This document shows, piece after piece, positions 23,090-34,130 of a stretch of 64,000 bases of DNA. Made by a program: the position numbers and the translations under genes. Source of the DNA: Sternotherus odoratus (Eukaryota; Chordata; Testudines; Kinosternidae); assembly GCA_032164245.1 (NCBI GenBank), contig JAVMKO010000001.1:291325041-291389040 (forward strand). Reading direction: 5' to 3'. Position 1 is the first letter of the stretch, and every line of letters begins with the position of its first letter. Below the pieces are notes generated by a model. That model worked only from the letters and a program-made list of their open reading frames with translations, had not been told where the DNA came from and made no database searches.

Positions 23090-25446
23090 TGAGCCTCTCT
23101 CTAACTCCTGGTTTCTGCTCTGAGCAGGAGACAAAGGATATATAAGTCTGTTACGGGGGGGGGGGGGGGGGACGACTACAAACATTACTAAAAAGATCCT
23201 ATATTACATCACAAGTAGGAATTCCCAACAATGGGTCTGCCAAAGACATTCAAGGAAGGGTAACAACCCTTATATATGCAGTAATACAAAATCCCTCCTG
23301 GCCAGAGGTACAGAATCACTAACCTGTAAGGGGTTAAGAAGCTCAAATAACCTGGTTGGCACCTGACCAAAAGAAACCAATAAGGAAAGAAGATACACAT
23401 AAAAAAACCTCCCCCCACAGATTTGAAAGTGTCTCTGTGTTCTCTCGGAGACAGAGAAGGACCAGGGCAGGAAAACCCATCTCCTAGAACCCTCCCCTGA
23501 AATAAGCATCTAGGGCACTGTTTCTCAAACTTTTTCTGTTGGCGACCCCTTTCGGACACCAGGCCTCTAAGCGCGACCCCCCTTAGGGGGCGGGCTGGGG
23601 GGGGGGTGCCAGCAGCCCCCCGGGGCAGAGGCTGAGCTGGGTGGGGTGTAGGGGTGCCAGCCCCCTGGGGTAGGGGAGGGTGCCAGAAACCACCCGGGAC
23701 AGGGCACGGGGTGCCACTGGCAGCTCGCTGTGGCAGGGCCTGGGGCTCGGGTCACTGCCGGCAGCCCGCTGCACCATGGGCCAGGTCTGGGGTTCGGGGT
23801 ACCACATGCGGCCCACCGCAGCAGGGGCCAAGGCCCAGAGCACTGCCAGCAGTCTGCCACGGCAAGGGCCGGGTCCGTGGCTAGGGGCACCACCACCAGC
23901 CCACTGCGGCAGGGGGCCAGGGCCAGGGCCGGGGCCCAGGTAGGGTAACCACATTGCAAGACTGAAATATTAGGACACATTGGGCAGGAGGGGAGAGGGG
24001 AAGAGTGGGGGGGGGGAGGGGAAGTGGGGGGGGGGAGGGGAAGAGTGGGGGGGGGGAGGGGAAGAGGGGGGGGGGAGGGTGCAAAGATATTTTGCACCCT
24101 AGGCAAAATTTTTACCTTGCATCCCCCCCTCCCCTTTTCCCAGAGCATTGCTTATTATAAACTTTTAAAATAACTATTGAAAAATGCAATGTAGCATGGG
24201 GAAGAGGGTTGGGATGCGGGGGGGTAGAGGGCTCTGGCTGGGGGTGGAGATGAGGGGTTTGGGGTGTTGGAGGGGCTCAGGGCTTGGGTAGAGGGTGAGG
24301 TGGGTGGGAAGCTCTGGCTGGGGGTGTGAGCTCTGGGGTGGTGCAGGGCTAGGGATGAGTTTGGGTGCAGGCAGGCTGCTCTGGGGCCAGAAAGGAGGAC
24401 ATGCTACAGCTCTTTCCCTGCTGGCAGCAGCAAGTTCTGGGGGAGGGGGCCCCCCTTTCCGGCACCCCCAGCAGCAGCACACTCACCCTGTCACAGGCAG
24501 GAGAAGTTGGCGGGTACTAGGACCCTGCGGCGGCAGTTGCTGACAGACACAGGGAAGCTTTGGCTTCGATCTGCTCCAGGGCCACCTAGGTGCCTGGGGG
24601 CAGTAAGGGGAGGCCGGGGGACACTTGGGGGAGATGCGGGGGGCAGCCGGAGCAGGGTTGCAGGGGTGGGGGGCGGTTGGGGGCTCTCTGCCCACAAGAC
24701 CTGTCCCTGCTGCATGCGGCAGCGTGGAGACCTCCTCCCCCTCTCTGCCTGCCTGAGGCCGATTTGCAAGCTCCTGCAAGCCATCAGGGGTTGGGGCCAG
24801 ATCCGGGCAGCAGGGGCTCGCGACCCCCACATAATTGGGTGGCGACCCCTCAAGGGGTCATGACCCCCACTTTGAGAACCAATGAGGGGTTACAAAAATT
24901 GTAAGTAAAGCAAGGAAAGGCGCTAGATTATCTTTTGCTTTAGCTTGTGAATTTTCCCTATGCTGAGAGGGAGTTTTATTCGTGTTTTCTGTAACTTTGA
25001 AGTTAAGCCTAGAGGGGAATCCTCTGTGTTAAATCTTTTTATTACCCTGTAAATTTACCTTCCATCCAGAGTTTAGAGAGGTGATTTTTACTTTTTTTTA
25101 AAAAAAGTAAATTATTCTTTTAATAACCTGATTGATTTTCAGTGTCCTAAAACCCAGGGGTTTGGTCTGTGCTCACTTGTACCAATTGATGAGGATATTG
25201 TTCTCAAGCCTCCCCAGGAAAGGCAGTGAAGGAGTTTGGGGGAAAATAGGAACTCCAAGTGGTCCTTTCCCTGAAAATCTTTGTCTAAATCACTTGGTGG
25301 TGGCAGCAATCCCACCCAAGGATAAGGAAGGATTTATGCTTTGGAGAAATTTTAACCTAAGCTGGTAGAAATAAGCTTAGGGGGGTCTTTTATGTGGGTC
25401 CCCACATCTGTACCCCAGAATACAGAGTGGGGAGTGAACCCTGACA
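23090..25446 (+). mobile_element. LTR interrupted by a hAT element
   Basis: The outer limits are TGAGCCTCTCTC and CCCTGACA, giving TG...CA ends. The two halves (23090-23515 and about 24885-25446) join to about 990 bp once the hAT is removed. The first 164 bp are repeated immediately after the right end at 25447-25618, which is why the left limit is set at 23090. A 17 bp G run lies at 23155-23171 and its counterpart at 25515-25530. A flanking duplication was not found. No internal retroviral region is present. Confidence 0.7.
23516..24884. mobile_element. hAT element inside the LTR, about 1.37 kb
   Basis: The left end CACTGTTTCTCAAACTTT and the right end CACTTTGAGAACCAATG are imperfect inverted repeats of the CAGTG-type hAT class. 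LTR sequence resumes right after. The interior contains GGCGACCCC motifs near both ends, a G/A-only tract at about 23988-24080, and long GC-driven open frames. The target duplication is too decayed to call. Confidence 0.75.
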
Positions 25447-25618
25447 TGAGGTTCTCTCTAACCCCTGGTTTCTGCTCTCAGCAGGAGGCAAAGAATATAT
25501 ACATGTCTGTTACCGGGGGGGGGGGGGGGGCTACAAATATTACTAAAATGTTCCTAAATTGCATCACAAGTAGGACTTCCCGACAATGGGCCTAGGTAGG
25601 AGTGCTAAAGACATTCAA
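25447..25618 (+). repeat. Truncated second LTR copy, direct repeat of 23090-23253
   Basis: It starts TGAGGTTCTCTCTAAC directly after CCCTGACA and matches the beginning of the LTR up to AAAGACATTCAA. Both copies contain TGTCTGTTAC or TAAGTCTGTTAC before a G run, and ACATCACAAGTAGGA or its one-base variant after it. Confidence 0.8.
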
Positions 25619-26120
25619 AATTGGATTCAATTAATGGAGTGGTTAAAAATAAATAAATAACTGGACCTAAAGTCCATTAGTGGCTGCACTTCCAGCACAG
25701 CAGAGGAATAAATTTGATCAGATGTTTCATTCTTAGTCTGTGTAAAGTCCAAGCCTGGATCACAAACCATATGAATTTTGATTATGAACCATCTGTCATC
25801 AGCAGGGACAGCGGAATTGAACATCTGCATAAAACATTCCAAAATAAGGAAAGAGAAGTAGAAACTTACTTCTATGTTCAGCGTGTTGATGAATTGTATA
25901 GTCAAGTGCTTGACCACATTTTGGTTTGTATACAATATATTTAAGAGACCAAATAAGCAATATCAGTCAGGTTCATTGCTCTATGCCAATAATACAGCAC
26001 AGGAAAAAGGTTCAATACAATATCAGTTTCTGGGAAGCCATCTTGTGCAGCGTTCATATCTACCTTACACAAATAGTGTGCTCCCAATTTTACACCCTAA
26101 AGCCATCTTTTTATACCCTT
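25619..26120. other. Unassigned sequence
   Basis: A 76-codon plus-strand frame at 25714-25944 shows no known domain and is not called. Nothing else was recognised. Confidence 0.35.
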
Positions 26121-26481
26121 CCTGGAGCACCCACAGGGAAAAAATGGTGGGTGCTGAGCACCCATCGGGAGTTTCCCTATCAGCTTCCCTCCACCCTCTC
26201 CAGCATCTCCTGCCCACTGGCAGACCCCACAGATCAGCACCTTCCCCTTCCTCCTCATGCCTCCTACCAGCTGCGAACAGCTGTTTCACAGTGTGCAGGA
26301 GGCTGGGAGGGAGGGGGAGGAGTAAGAGCATGATGTGCTTGGGGGATTGGGTGGAACTGGGCGTGAAGAGGCAGGGTGGAGGAGGGAAGAGGCAGGGTGA
26401 GGGGCCTTGGGGGAAAGGCTGGGCCTGGGTCAGAGCCAGGAGTTGAGCACCCCCCAGCACTCTGGAAAGTCAACACCTGTG
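26121..26481. mobile_element. hAT relative of the GGAGCACCC family, copy 1
   Basis: It contains GGAGCACCCACAGGGAAAAA and GTGGGTGCTGAGCACCC at the left, and GTTGAGCACCCCCCAGCA, then GTCAACACCTGTG, at the right. Related copies lie at 51691-52007 and about 52589-52924. The left terminus is missing, so the superfamily rests on the other copies. Confidence 0.65.
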
Positions 26482-26653
26482 GAGTTTTCTATATTTTCAA
26501 CTATGCTCAAGAGCCTTCTTATCCCGACTGTGTTAGCATAGATTTATCTCCTTGAAATAACCAGATTCATCATCTCCACCTCTTCTCCCTTTAACATCTT
26601 CACAAAGTTCGCCACTTCTGCTTAACTCCCCAACAGCTAAACTAATTGACTGA

Positions 26654-27013
26654 GGGCAGGCCCACACTACACATTTACATTGGCATACCTAAGTCAGCAG
26701 GAGAAGTTCTCCCACCAACAGTGCTGTCTTCACAGGCAGCTATGGTTGGTATAACTATGTTGAGGGGGAAGGATAGCTCAGTGGTTTGAGCATTGGCCTG
26801 TTAAACCCAGGGTTGTGAGTTCAATCCTTGAGGGGGCCATTTAGGGATCTGGGGCAAAAAAATCTGTCAGGGGACAGTACTCGATCCTGCTAGTGTAGGC
26901 AGGGGACTGGACTTGATGACCTTCAAGGTCTTTCCAGTTCTAGGAGATTGGTATGTCTCCATTTATTTATTTATTATGTCATTCAGGGGCATGAAGTGTA
27001 TGTAGACCAAGCC
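26654..27013. mobile_element. MITE with GTCTACACT-type ends, carrying a SINE
   Basis: The ends GGGCAGGCCCACACTAC and GAAGTGTATGTAGACCAAGCC are imperfect inverted repeats of the MITE family that recurs at 44738, 50157 and 50476. A TGA precedes it. A tRNA-derived SINE interrupts it at about 26763-26957. It has no coding capacity. Confidence 0.65.
26763..26957 (+). mobile_element. tRNA-derived SINE (turtle Pol III SINE type)
   Basis: The head contains an A box, TAGCTCAGTGG (26774-26784), and a B box, GTTGTGAGTTCAATCC (26812-26827), spaced as in a tRNA-derived RNA polymerase III promoter. The 3' half includes GGGACTGGACTTGATGACCT followed by CAAGGTCTTTCCAG, which resembles the CR1 3' end and is how such SINEs borrow LINE machinery. 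An (ATTT)n tail follows at about 26958-26977. This structure is known from tortoise and other cryptodire turtle SINEs. It is not a functional tRNA gene. Confidence 0.9.
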
Positions 27014-29218
27014 ACTGTCAAGATTTCCCCCCTCCCTGTGGGAGAGAGCTCCAATATAAGCCAGTGACTGTTCTATAGGTTGAGATATCTCATCTTTTAT
27101 TAATGGACTCGTCTTCTAATCAGGAGTTAAGAGTGAGAGAATTAAGGCCCAATGCTGCTTACAGTGAAATAAGTGGGAGTTTTTCCATTGACTTCAGTGG
27201 GAGCTGGTTTAAGTCCCTAGTGGCCAAGAGTATGTGCTGTAGTGTAGACACTTACTACAGTGATGGAAGAGGATCTTCTAGCAGGCATAAGATTCTCAGT
27301 TGCACCTGCTCAGTACTCCTGAAACTCTAACAAGTCAGGCAGGCTGACTAACAGACCAACCTGCCGGATGAGCTGAGGAACCCAGTAGGCTGGTTCATAA
27401 CCTAGCAGCAGCTCGACAGCTTCTCAATGCAAACACAGATGGATTCTGCCTCCCTGTTCTCTTGCCACACCCGGCTCCTGCTCCATTCCTCCAAAGATGC
27501 AGCCCAGACTCTGTCCTGTATCCAGTCTTGTTCCCATCCTGCATCCAGGCCTGCTCCTGCCTCAGAACCAGCCTTGCTCTGGCCTTCAACTATGACCTTC
27601 AACTCTGACTCTGCCTCAACCCTTGGCTGTGGCATTCAGAGTCTGACTGCGGTCTGACCCTCAGTTCTGATTCCTGACTTCAAATCCATCTCAACCCTGG
27701 GTTCTTGCATTCAGACTCTGATCACAAGACTTGATTCCCATTGTGACCATTAGGTCTGACTGCCTATGACCCAGTCCACTGACATCTTTCAGTGCTGTGG
27801 TAAATTCACCTCTCTGAGAGGCGCTAGCTTGGTTGACAGAATAATTCTTTGATAATTCTGAATGACATCTTTCAGGGGTTTGAATTTTGTACCCCTGAGC
27901 AATGTAGTTAGGTCAACCTACAGTTTAGGTGTAGATCAGGTCCAAGGCAGCAGGTTGTACTGCATGCTTCTGGACTGAAGGAGGCAAAACAGCCTGAGGC
28001 ATTGAGAGACTCAGTCCTCAGAGTTGGATGATTAACAGTCTCTTTGATCCTGCTGGATGGTGTCACAGGCCTAAATTTCATAATGTGCCCATTGCACGTA
28101 GGTTTAGATAGATGGGCATCAAACACTAAGGACTGAACAGGAGTTCTTACAGTTTGAGCTAGAGAACCAGACTGTATAGTGGGGGCTGTAACAAACTCAC
28201 ATCCTTGGTGGACTGGGCACACAGGGGGATGTGTAACACACTCAGTGTGTGTGTGTGTAATCTGCCTATGCAGACCCAGTTTTGGCAGACTTGGGGTGCA
28301 TACAGATTAGAAGGATTGATCTAGAGGACAAGACAGAAGCATTACACACGACAAACTGACTCTTCCTTCAAGAGCTGCCTTCCTCTCCTCTCTCACCCCT
28401 GACTGTCATATAGGAATTAAAGGAAACAAACTAGAATGCCCAGCCACTGGGACAAGTTGCTTCCCTCTGCTTTGTAAACTGACACCAGCAATTTGTGTTC
28501 CCCCAGGAGAAGCCCATTGAAAGCAGCTCTTCCTATCAACCCAGACATGGAACCAGCCCCCAACGTGATTCCAGCTGACATGGAACCAGCCCTGGGACCC
28601 TCCTGAGTCCAACATTCCACCTTCTCTGCTCACAGGCTCTCCCTCCCGCCAACCGACATTCCCAACTGCCACGGAATCTTCTGCTCCCAACATTCCATCC
28701 AGTCGCTGTTTAAAGGAAACCTCTGCTGCCATGCGTAACTGTCACCGAATCTCTGTTTGCAGCAATGTGCCTCTTCTCCTGCTAAAGTCGCATCACCCCC
28801 ATTCTGCTTGCTGTGCCAAACACCGTAGGGGAGGGAAAGAAGGTCATGCATTTATACCTGGAGCAGTTTCTTCCTAGGGTAGCAGACCCATGCAAGTTCC
28901 ACAGCTGTGCTGGAAATATCTGGTGGCCGACCCCAGGATTGGCTGACCAGCGCAAGCTGGATTCATGCCCTGGATGCTACAATAATACAAATAAATGATA
29001 CCAATACTTGACTGCAATATTCAGCCTGCAGCACCTGCAGGTGTCAGGAGCAAACAACTTATTTACTGATATTTCCCGAACATCAGTCAGCACCTTTCCA
29101 TGAACAAATGTCTAGTGTGTCCATTACTGTGGTCGCTATCTTACAAAGGAGGGTTGGAGGAGTAGCTGGCCGGGCTGATGTGCAGACACCACTGCCTATC
29201 ATACAGACCAATAGTATC
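27014..29218. other. Unassigned, with CTGACTCT-rich low complexity
   Basis: 27420-27780 is a cryptic repeat rich in CTCTGACT, GCCTCAA and CCTTCAA phrases, probably a decayed tandem repeat. A (TG)n run lies at about 28242-28258. No gene or transposon ends were recognised. Confidence 0.4.
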
Positions 29219-29404
29219 TCACGGTTTTCTTGTACTCCCCCATCTGCCTGTATCTACCCTATTGTCTCTTGTCTTATACTTAGATTGTAAGCTGTTTGGG
29301 GGCAGGGACTGTCTTTGTTTAGGGTTCAGACAGTGCCTAGAATAATGGGGATGTGGTCCTTGCCTCGGGCACCCAGGTGTTACTGCAATGAAATACATGA
29401 TAAT
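29219..29404 (+). mobile_element. L2-like LINE 3' end
   Basis: The block TTAGATTGTAAGCTGTTTGG, then GGCAGGGACTGTCTTTG and an ACAGTGCCTAGAATAATGGG segment, is the conserved 3' end of L2-type LINEs. An LTR is inserted in or next to its tail. Confidence 0.7.
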
Positions 29405-29928
29405 TGTGACAAGGTGGCTCCTCTGCTCCCCTGACTCAAGTCCTTTGGGGGGCTGATGTGGCCCTGGCACCCTGACCAGACTGCACCAGACCCGGTTTTT
29501 CCTGCTGCTCCTTAGCAGCTTGCTCCCTTTCTTTCTCTCTCAGGGTCAGGCTCCTGCAAGCTAGGAAGGCTAGGTCCCCCCTGGGAGGGACCCTTAGTTC
29601 TCTTCTCCTACTTGTCAGCAGCCTCTCTGCCCCTGCTTCTTCCAACTCGCCCCTCACACCCCTCTACTTTCGCCAAATTCGCTCCTCTATCTCCTACTGC
29701 CTCCAACCTCACTCCTCAAACACACTCTGCCTCCAACCTCACTCCTCAAACTCCCACAAGCCTCTCTGGGGAGGAGTCTCTTTTCAAGGGCTCTGACAGC
29801 CTCCTTAATTGGCCTCAGCTGGCCCTGCTTCTGGCTGTGGCAGCCCTGCTCAGCTGGACCCGGTTCCCTTGTGGTAAGCTTTCTAATTGCAGGCCTTCCT
29901 GGCAGCTGTCTGCCCTGGGTCTGCCACA
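29405..29928. mobile_element. Probable solo LTR
   Basis: It begins TGTGACAAGG and ends GTCTGCCACA, with TAAT at both flanks (29401-29404 and 29929-29932). The insertion lies at an AT-rich L2 tail, so a 4 bp TAAT match could be chance. The interior contains a direct repeat of CTGCCTCCAACCTCACTCCT (about 29697 and 29727). No coding sequence. Confidence 0.6.
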
Positions 29929-30078
29929 TAATTAATAATGATAGTCAATACAATGGATTTCAATGGGAGTTGCCAATACTCAGCCAACTCTTAGGGGTTT
30001 CACCCATTATTAATCTGAAAGTGGAAGTGACCTATCTATGTAATAAACAGACTTTTCAGGTCTACTTAATAATAAACA

Positions 30079-30677
30079 CTAGCGAAAATACCCGGGGTTG
30101 CTCGGGTCCGTCGGAGGTGAGGAGGGGGCAGAGAGCTGAGCGAGTGCGGGGTCCGTTGGAGGGGGGAGGGGGCAGAGAGCAAACCTGACACCCCCACCTC
30201 ACCCCCCTGACCAAACCCGACACCCCCACCTCACTTACCCCTCGACCAACCCCGACTCACATTTTCACCCCCCACCCAAACCCAACACCCCCACATCACC
30301 TCCCTACGAACACCCCTTGACCAACACCCACACCTCACCCCCCGTAGACCAAACCTGACACACCCACCTCACTTTCCCCCCCAACCAAACCTGACACCCC
30401 TACCTAACACCACAAACAAACCCAACACCCACACCTCACTTACCCCTCGACCAACCCCGACCTCCCTCCTCACCCCCCCAACCAAACCCAACGCCCCCGC
30501 CTTACCCCCCCCCACCAAACCCAACACCCCCTGACCAACCCCAACACCCACCCCTCACCCCTCACCCACCCCGACACCTTCCCACCCCCCCAGACCAAAC
30601 CCAACACCCCCGGCTCACTTACCCCCCGACCAAACCCGACACCCCCACCTCACTTACCCTCCGACCAAACCCGACAC
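30079..30677 (-). mobile_element. Helitron 3' fragment, inverted
   Basis: On the minus strand it ends ACCCGAGCAACCCCGGGT, then ATTTTCG and CTAG: a short hairpin followed by CTRR, the Helitron 3' signature. The rest is the same minisatellite as in the three plus-strand copies, here C-rich on the plus strand. The 5' half with the conserved Helitron head is missing. It borders about 500 bp of unrelated sequence before the plus-strand array. Confidence 0.85.
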
Positions 30678-31181
30678 GATGTTGCTGTAGTGGGGTTTTT
30701 TTTTTTTGATTTGTTAAATCCTGAAATGGTAGTATATAAAAACCACATAATATTGTACATGGAAGAAAATATACCTCCTTGCTTCTATACTTGAAACATG
30801 GACTCACACAACATTTTTCAGACCCTGAGATTTATCACTACAGGGATTTAATTTATGATTTGTGTGTATAAACATGTCAGAACATAAATATATTATGCAG
30901 AAGTGTTTGAGCTGTCTCAGTCCCTTAGAAAGGAGCCATATTACAGTGTCACTGTACAGCTAGCTCAGGAGAGTCCGGGACTGAGATAACAAGGAAACTG
31001 ATATCTACTTCCCCACAGTGAATAAAAGGGCCTTTGTTGAGGGACAAGGTTCTGGTCACTGGTAGCATTGTCTGAGGGAGATTTTATTTCAATTTCCTGC
31101 AAATAAGTGATGAAAAGAATGTTGTAATCCTGAAGGGTCCTCTCAACCCTTAGAAATCAAAAGAGATTTAATCCTAGGTAA
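30678..31181. other. Unassigned spacer between Helitron copies
   Basis: About 500 bp of ordinary AT-rich sequence with no recognised feature. Confidence 0.4.
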
Positions 31182-32184
31182 TCTATATATATAAAAGTCA
31201 AATGGTGTATGCGTATATGTATGCGTGTATGTACGTGCACTTACTCCTTCCACACCGTTTGAGCTAGAGACTTGAAATTTGGTACAGTTTGGTAGAGGTC
31301 TTAGGGTCCTAATCAGGGTAAGAGTCGAAAATTTTTCAAATCTCACCTCTGACGCCCCCCAGGGATGAAATTCTTTAAAGCCTATTCACATCAGCTGGGC
31401 AGCTGCTGTTCTCTGTGACATAGTTATGATGTCATAATACCCCCTCCAACGGATCCCGCATTCGCTCAGCTCTCTGCCCCCTCCCCCCTCCGATGGACCC
31501 CGCACTCACTCAGCTCTCTGCCCCCTCTCCCCTCCAACGGACCCAGTACTCTCTCAGCTTTCTGCCCCCTCCCCACCTCCGACGGACCCGAGTTGGGTTT
31601 GGTCGGAGGGTAAGTGAGGTGGGGGTGTCGGGTTTGGTCAGGGGGTGAGGTGGGGGTGTCAGGTTTGATCGGGGGGTAAGTGAGCCAGGGGTGTCAGGTT
31701 TGGTCTGGGGGGGTGGGAAGGTGTCGGGGTGGGTGAGGGGTGAGGTGTGGGTGTTGGGGTTGGTCAGGGGGTGTTGGGTTTGGTGTGGAGGGGTAAGGTG
31801 GGGGGTCGGGGTTGGTCGAGGGGTAAGTGAGGTGTGGGTGTCAGGTTTGTGGTGGTAGGTAGGGGTGTCGGGTTTGGTTGGGGGGGGAAAGTGAGGTGGG
31901 TGTGTCAGGTTTGGTCTACGGGGGGTGAGGTGTGGGTGTTGGTCAGGGGGTGTTGGGGTTGGTAGGGGGGAGACGTGGGGGTGTTGGGTTTGGGTGGGAG
32001 GGTGAAAATGTGAGTCGGGGTTGGTCGAGGGGTAAGTGCGGTGGGGGTGTCGGGTTTGGTCGGGAGGGTGAGGTGGGGGTGTCAGGTTTGCTCTCTGCCC
32101 CCTGCAACGGACCCCGCACTCGCTCAGCTCTCTGCCCCCTCCCCACCTCCGATGGACCCGAGCAACGCCGGGTATTTTCGCTAG
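31182..32184 (+). mobile_element. Non-autonomous Helitron, array copy 1
   Basis: It starts TCTATATATATAAAAGTC and ends with hairpin ACCCGAGCAACGCCGGGT, ATTTTCG and CTAG. It lies between A (31181) and T (32185), the A|T target of Helitrons. A conserved head contains GACTTGAAATTTGGTACAGT. The middle (about 31590-32090) is a G-rich minisatellite of GGTGAGGTGGGGGTGTCGGG units. No Rep/helicase gene is present, so replication would need a helper. Confidence 0.93.
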
Positions 32185-34130
32185 TCTATCTATCTATATA
32201 TATATATATAAAAGTCAAGTGGTGTATGTATGTATGTATGTATGTATGTACGACAGCGAACTCCTCCCGCACCGTTTTAGCCAGAGACTTGAAATTTGGT
32301 ACAGTGAGGGGTCTTGGGGTCTAGATCCTCGTAAGGGTCGAAAAATTTTCGGATCTCACCTCTGACGCCCCCCAGGGGTGAAAGTCTTTCAGGGCCAATC
32401 ACATTGGCTGGGCGGTTAGGTGCTGATGATGTCATAATACCCCCTCCAACAGACACCGCACTCGCTCAGCTCGCCCCTCCCTCCTCCAACGGAACCCCGG
32501 AGATCCCTCAGTTCTCTGCCCCTCCCCCCTCCCAACAGAACCCCGGAGATCCCTCAGTTCTCTGCCCCTCCCACCTCCCAACGGAACCCCAGAATCCATC
32601 AGCCCTGTGCCCCCCCCCACCTGCGAAGGTCCCCGGAATCCCTCGGCTCTGGGCCCCCTACCCCCCGCGACGGATCTGAGTTGGGTTTGGTGGGACGGTA
32701 AGTGAGGTGGGGGTGTTGGGTTCGGTCGGAGGGTGAGGTGGGGGTGTCGGGTTTGCTTGGGGGGGTCAGGTGGGGGTGTCAGGTTTGGTCGGGGGGTAAG
32801 TGAGCCGGGGGGGTGTCGGGGTTGGTCTGGGGGGGTGGGAAGGTGTCGGGGTGGGTGAGGGGTGAGCTGTGGGTGTTGGGTTTGGTCTGGGGGGGGGGGA
32901 AGGTGTCGGGGTGGGTGCCCAGACCAAACCTGACACCCCCCCCAGCTCACTTACCCCCCGACCAAACCCGACACCGCCACCTCACCCCCCCACCAACCGC
33001 AACACCCCTGACCAACCGCAACAACCACACCTCACCCCTCACCCACCCCAACACCTTCCCACCCCCCCAGACCAAACCCGACACCCCCTGGCTCACTTAC
33101 CCCCCGACCGAACCTGACACCCCCACCTCACCCCCCCAAGCAAACCCGACGCCCCCTGACCAATCCCAACACCCACACCTCACCCACCCCGACAACTTCC
33201 CACCCCCCCCAGACCAAACCCGACACCCCCCCGGCTCACTTACCCCCCGACCGAACCCAACACCCCCACCTCACCCCCCCCACCAATCGCAACACCCCCA
33301 GACCAAACCCAACACCCCCCGGCTCACTCACCCCCCCAAGCAAACCCGACACCCCCACCTCACCCCCCCACCAACCGCAACACCCTCTGACCAACCCCAA
33401 CACCCACACCTCACCCCTCACCCACCCCGACACCTTCCCACCCCCCCAGACCAAACCCGACACCCCCCGGCTCACTTACCCCCGACCGAACCCGACACCC
33501 CTACCTCATCCCCCCAAGCAAACCTGACACGCCCACCTCAACCCCCCCACCAACCGCAACACCCCCTGACCAACCGCAACACCCACACCTCACCCCTCAC
33601 CCACCCCGACACCTTCCCACCCCCCCAGACCAAACCCGACACCCCCTGGCTCACTTACCCCCCGACCAAACCCGACAGCCCCACCTCACCCCCCCCACCA
33701 ACCGCAACACCCCCTGACCAACCCCAACACCCACACCTCACCCCTCACCCACCCCGACACCTTCCCACCCCCCCAGACCAAACCCGACACCCCCCCGGCT
33801 CATGGTGCACTGTGTAGCACACAGATTATTAAATACACTGTTCGGTCGGGGGGTGAGGTGGGGGTGTCGGGTTTGCTCAGGGGGTGAGGTGGGGGTGTCG
33901 GGTTCGGTCGGGGGGTGAGGTGGGGGTGTTGGATTTGCTTGGGGGGGGTCAGGTGGGGTTCTCGGGTTTGGTCGGGGGATAAGTGAGCCGGGGGGTGTTG
34001 GGGTTGGTCGGGGGGGTGGGAAGGTGTCAGGGTGGGTGAGGGGTGGGTGTTGGGGTTGGTCAGGGGGTGTCAACTGTCTGCCCCCTCCCCACCTCTGACT
34101 GACCCGAGCAACACCGGGCACTTATGCTAG
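32185..34130 (+). mobile_element. Non-autonomous Helitron, array copy 2
   Basis: It begins TCTATCTATCTATATATATA directly after copy 1's CTAG and ends ACCCGAGCAACACCGGGC, ACTTATG and CTAG at 34127-34130. The head again carries GACTTGAAATTTGGTACAGT. It is about twice the length of copies 1 and 3 because the minisatellite is expanded: G-rich at 32690-32920, C-rich (inverted) at 32926-33802, and G-rich again at 33841-34070. A (GTAT)n run lies at about 32223-32251. No helicase or Rep gene. Confidence 0.9.
32926..33802. repeat. Inverted C-rich minisatellite block in Helitron copy 2
   Basis: Units such as CCAAACCCGACACCCCC and CTCACTTACCCCCCGACC are the reverse complement of the G-rich units on either side. 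Sub-blocks of about 180-200 bp recur several times, including a CCCCTCACCCACCCCGACA phrase. The long plus-strand frame here (Pro/Thr/His repeats) is a product of the array, not a gene. Confidence 0.9.

Noticed and set aside
26763..26840. tRNA gene
   Set aside because: A and B boxes are present, but the sequence continues into a CR1-like SINE tail with ATTT repeats and has no proper acceptor stem.
32813..33817. 334-codon plus-strand frame (Pro/Thr/His repeats)
   Set aside because: It lies entirely in the inverted Helitron minisatellite and has no non-repetitive segment.
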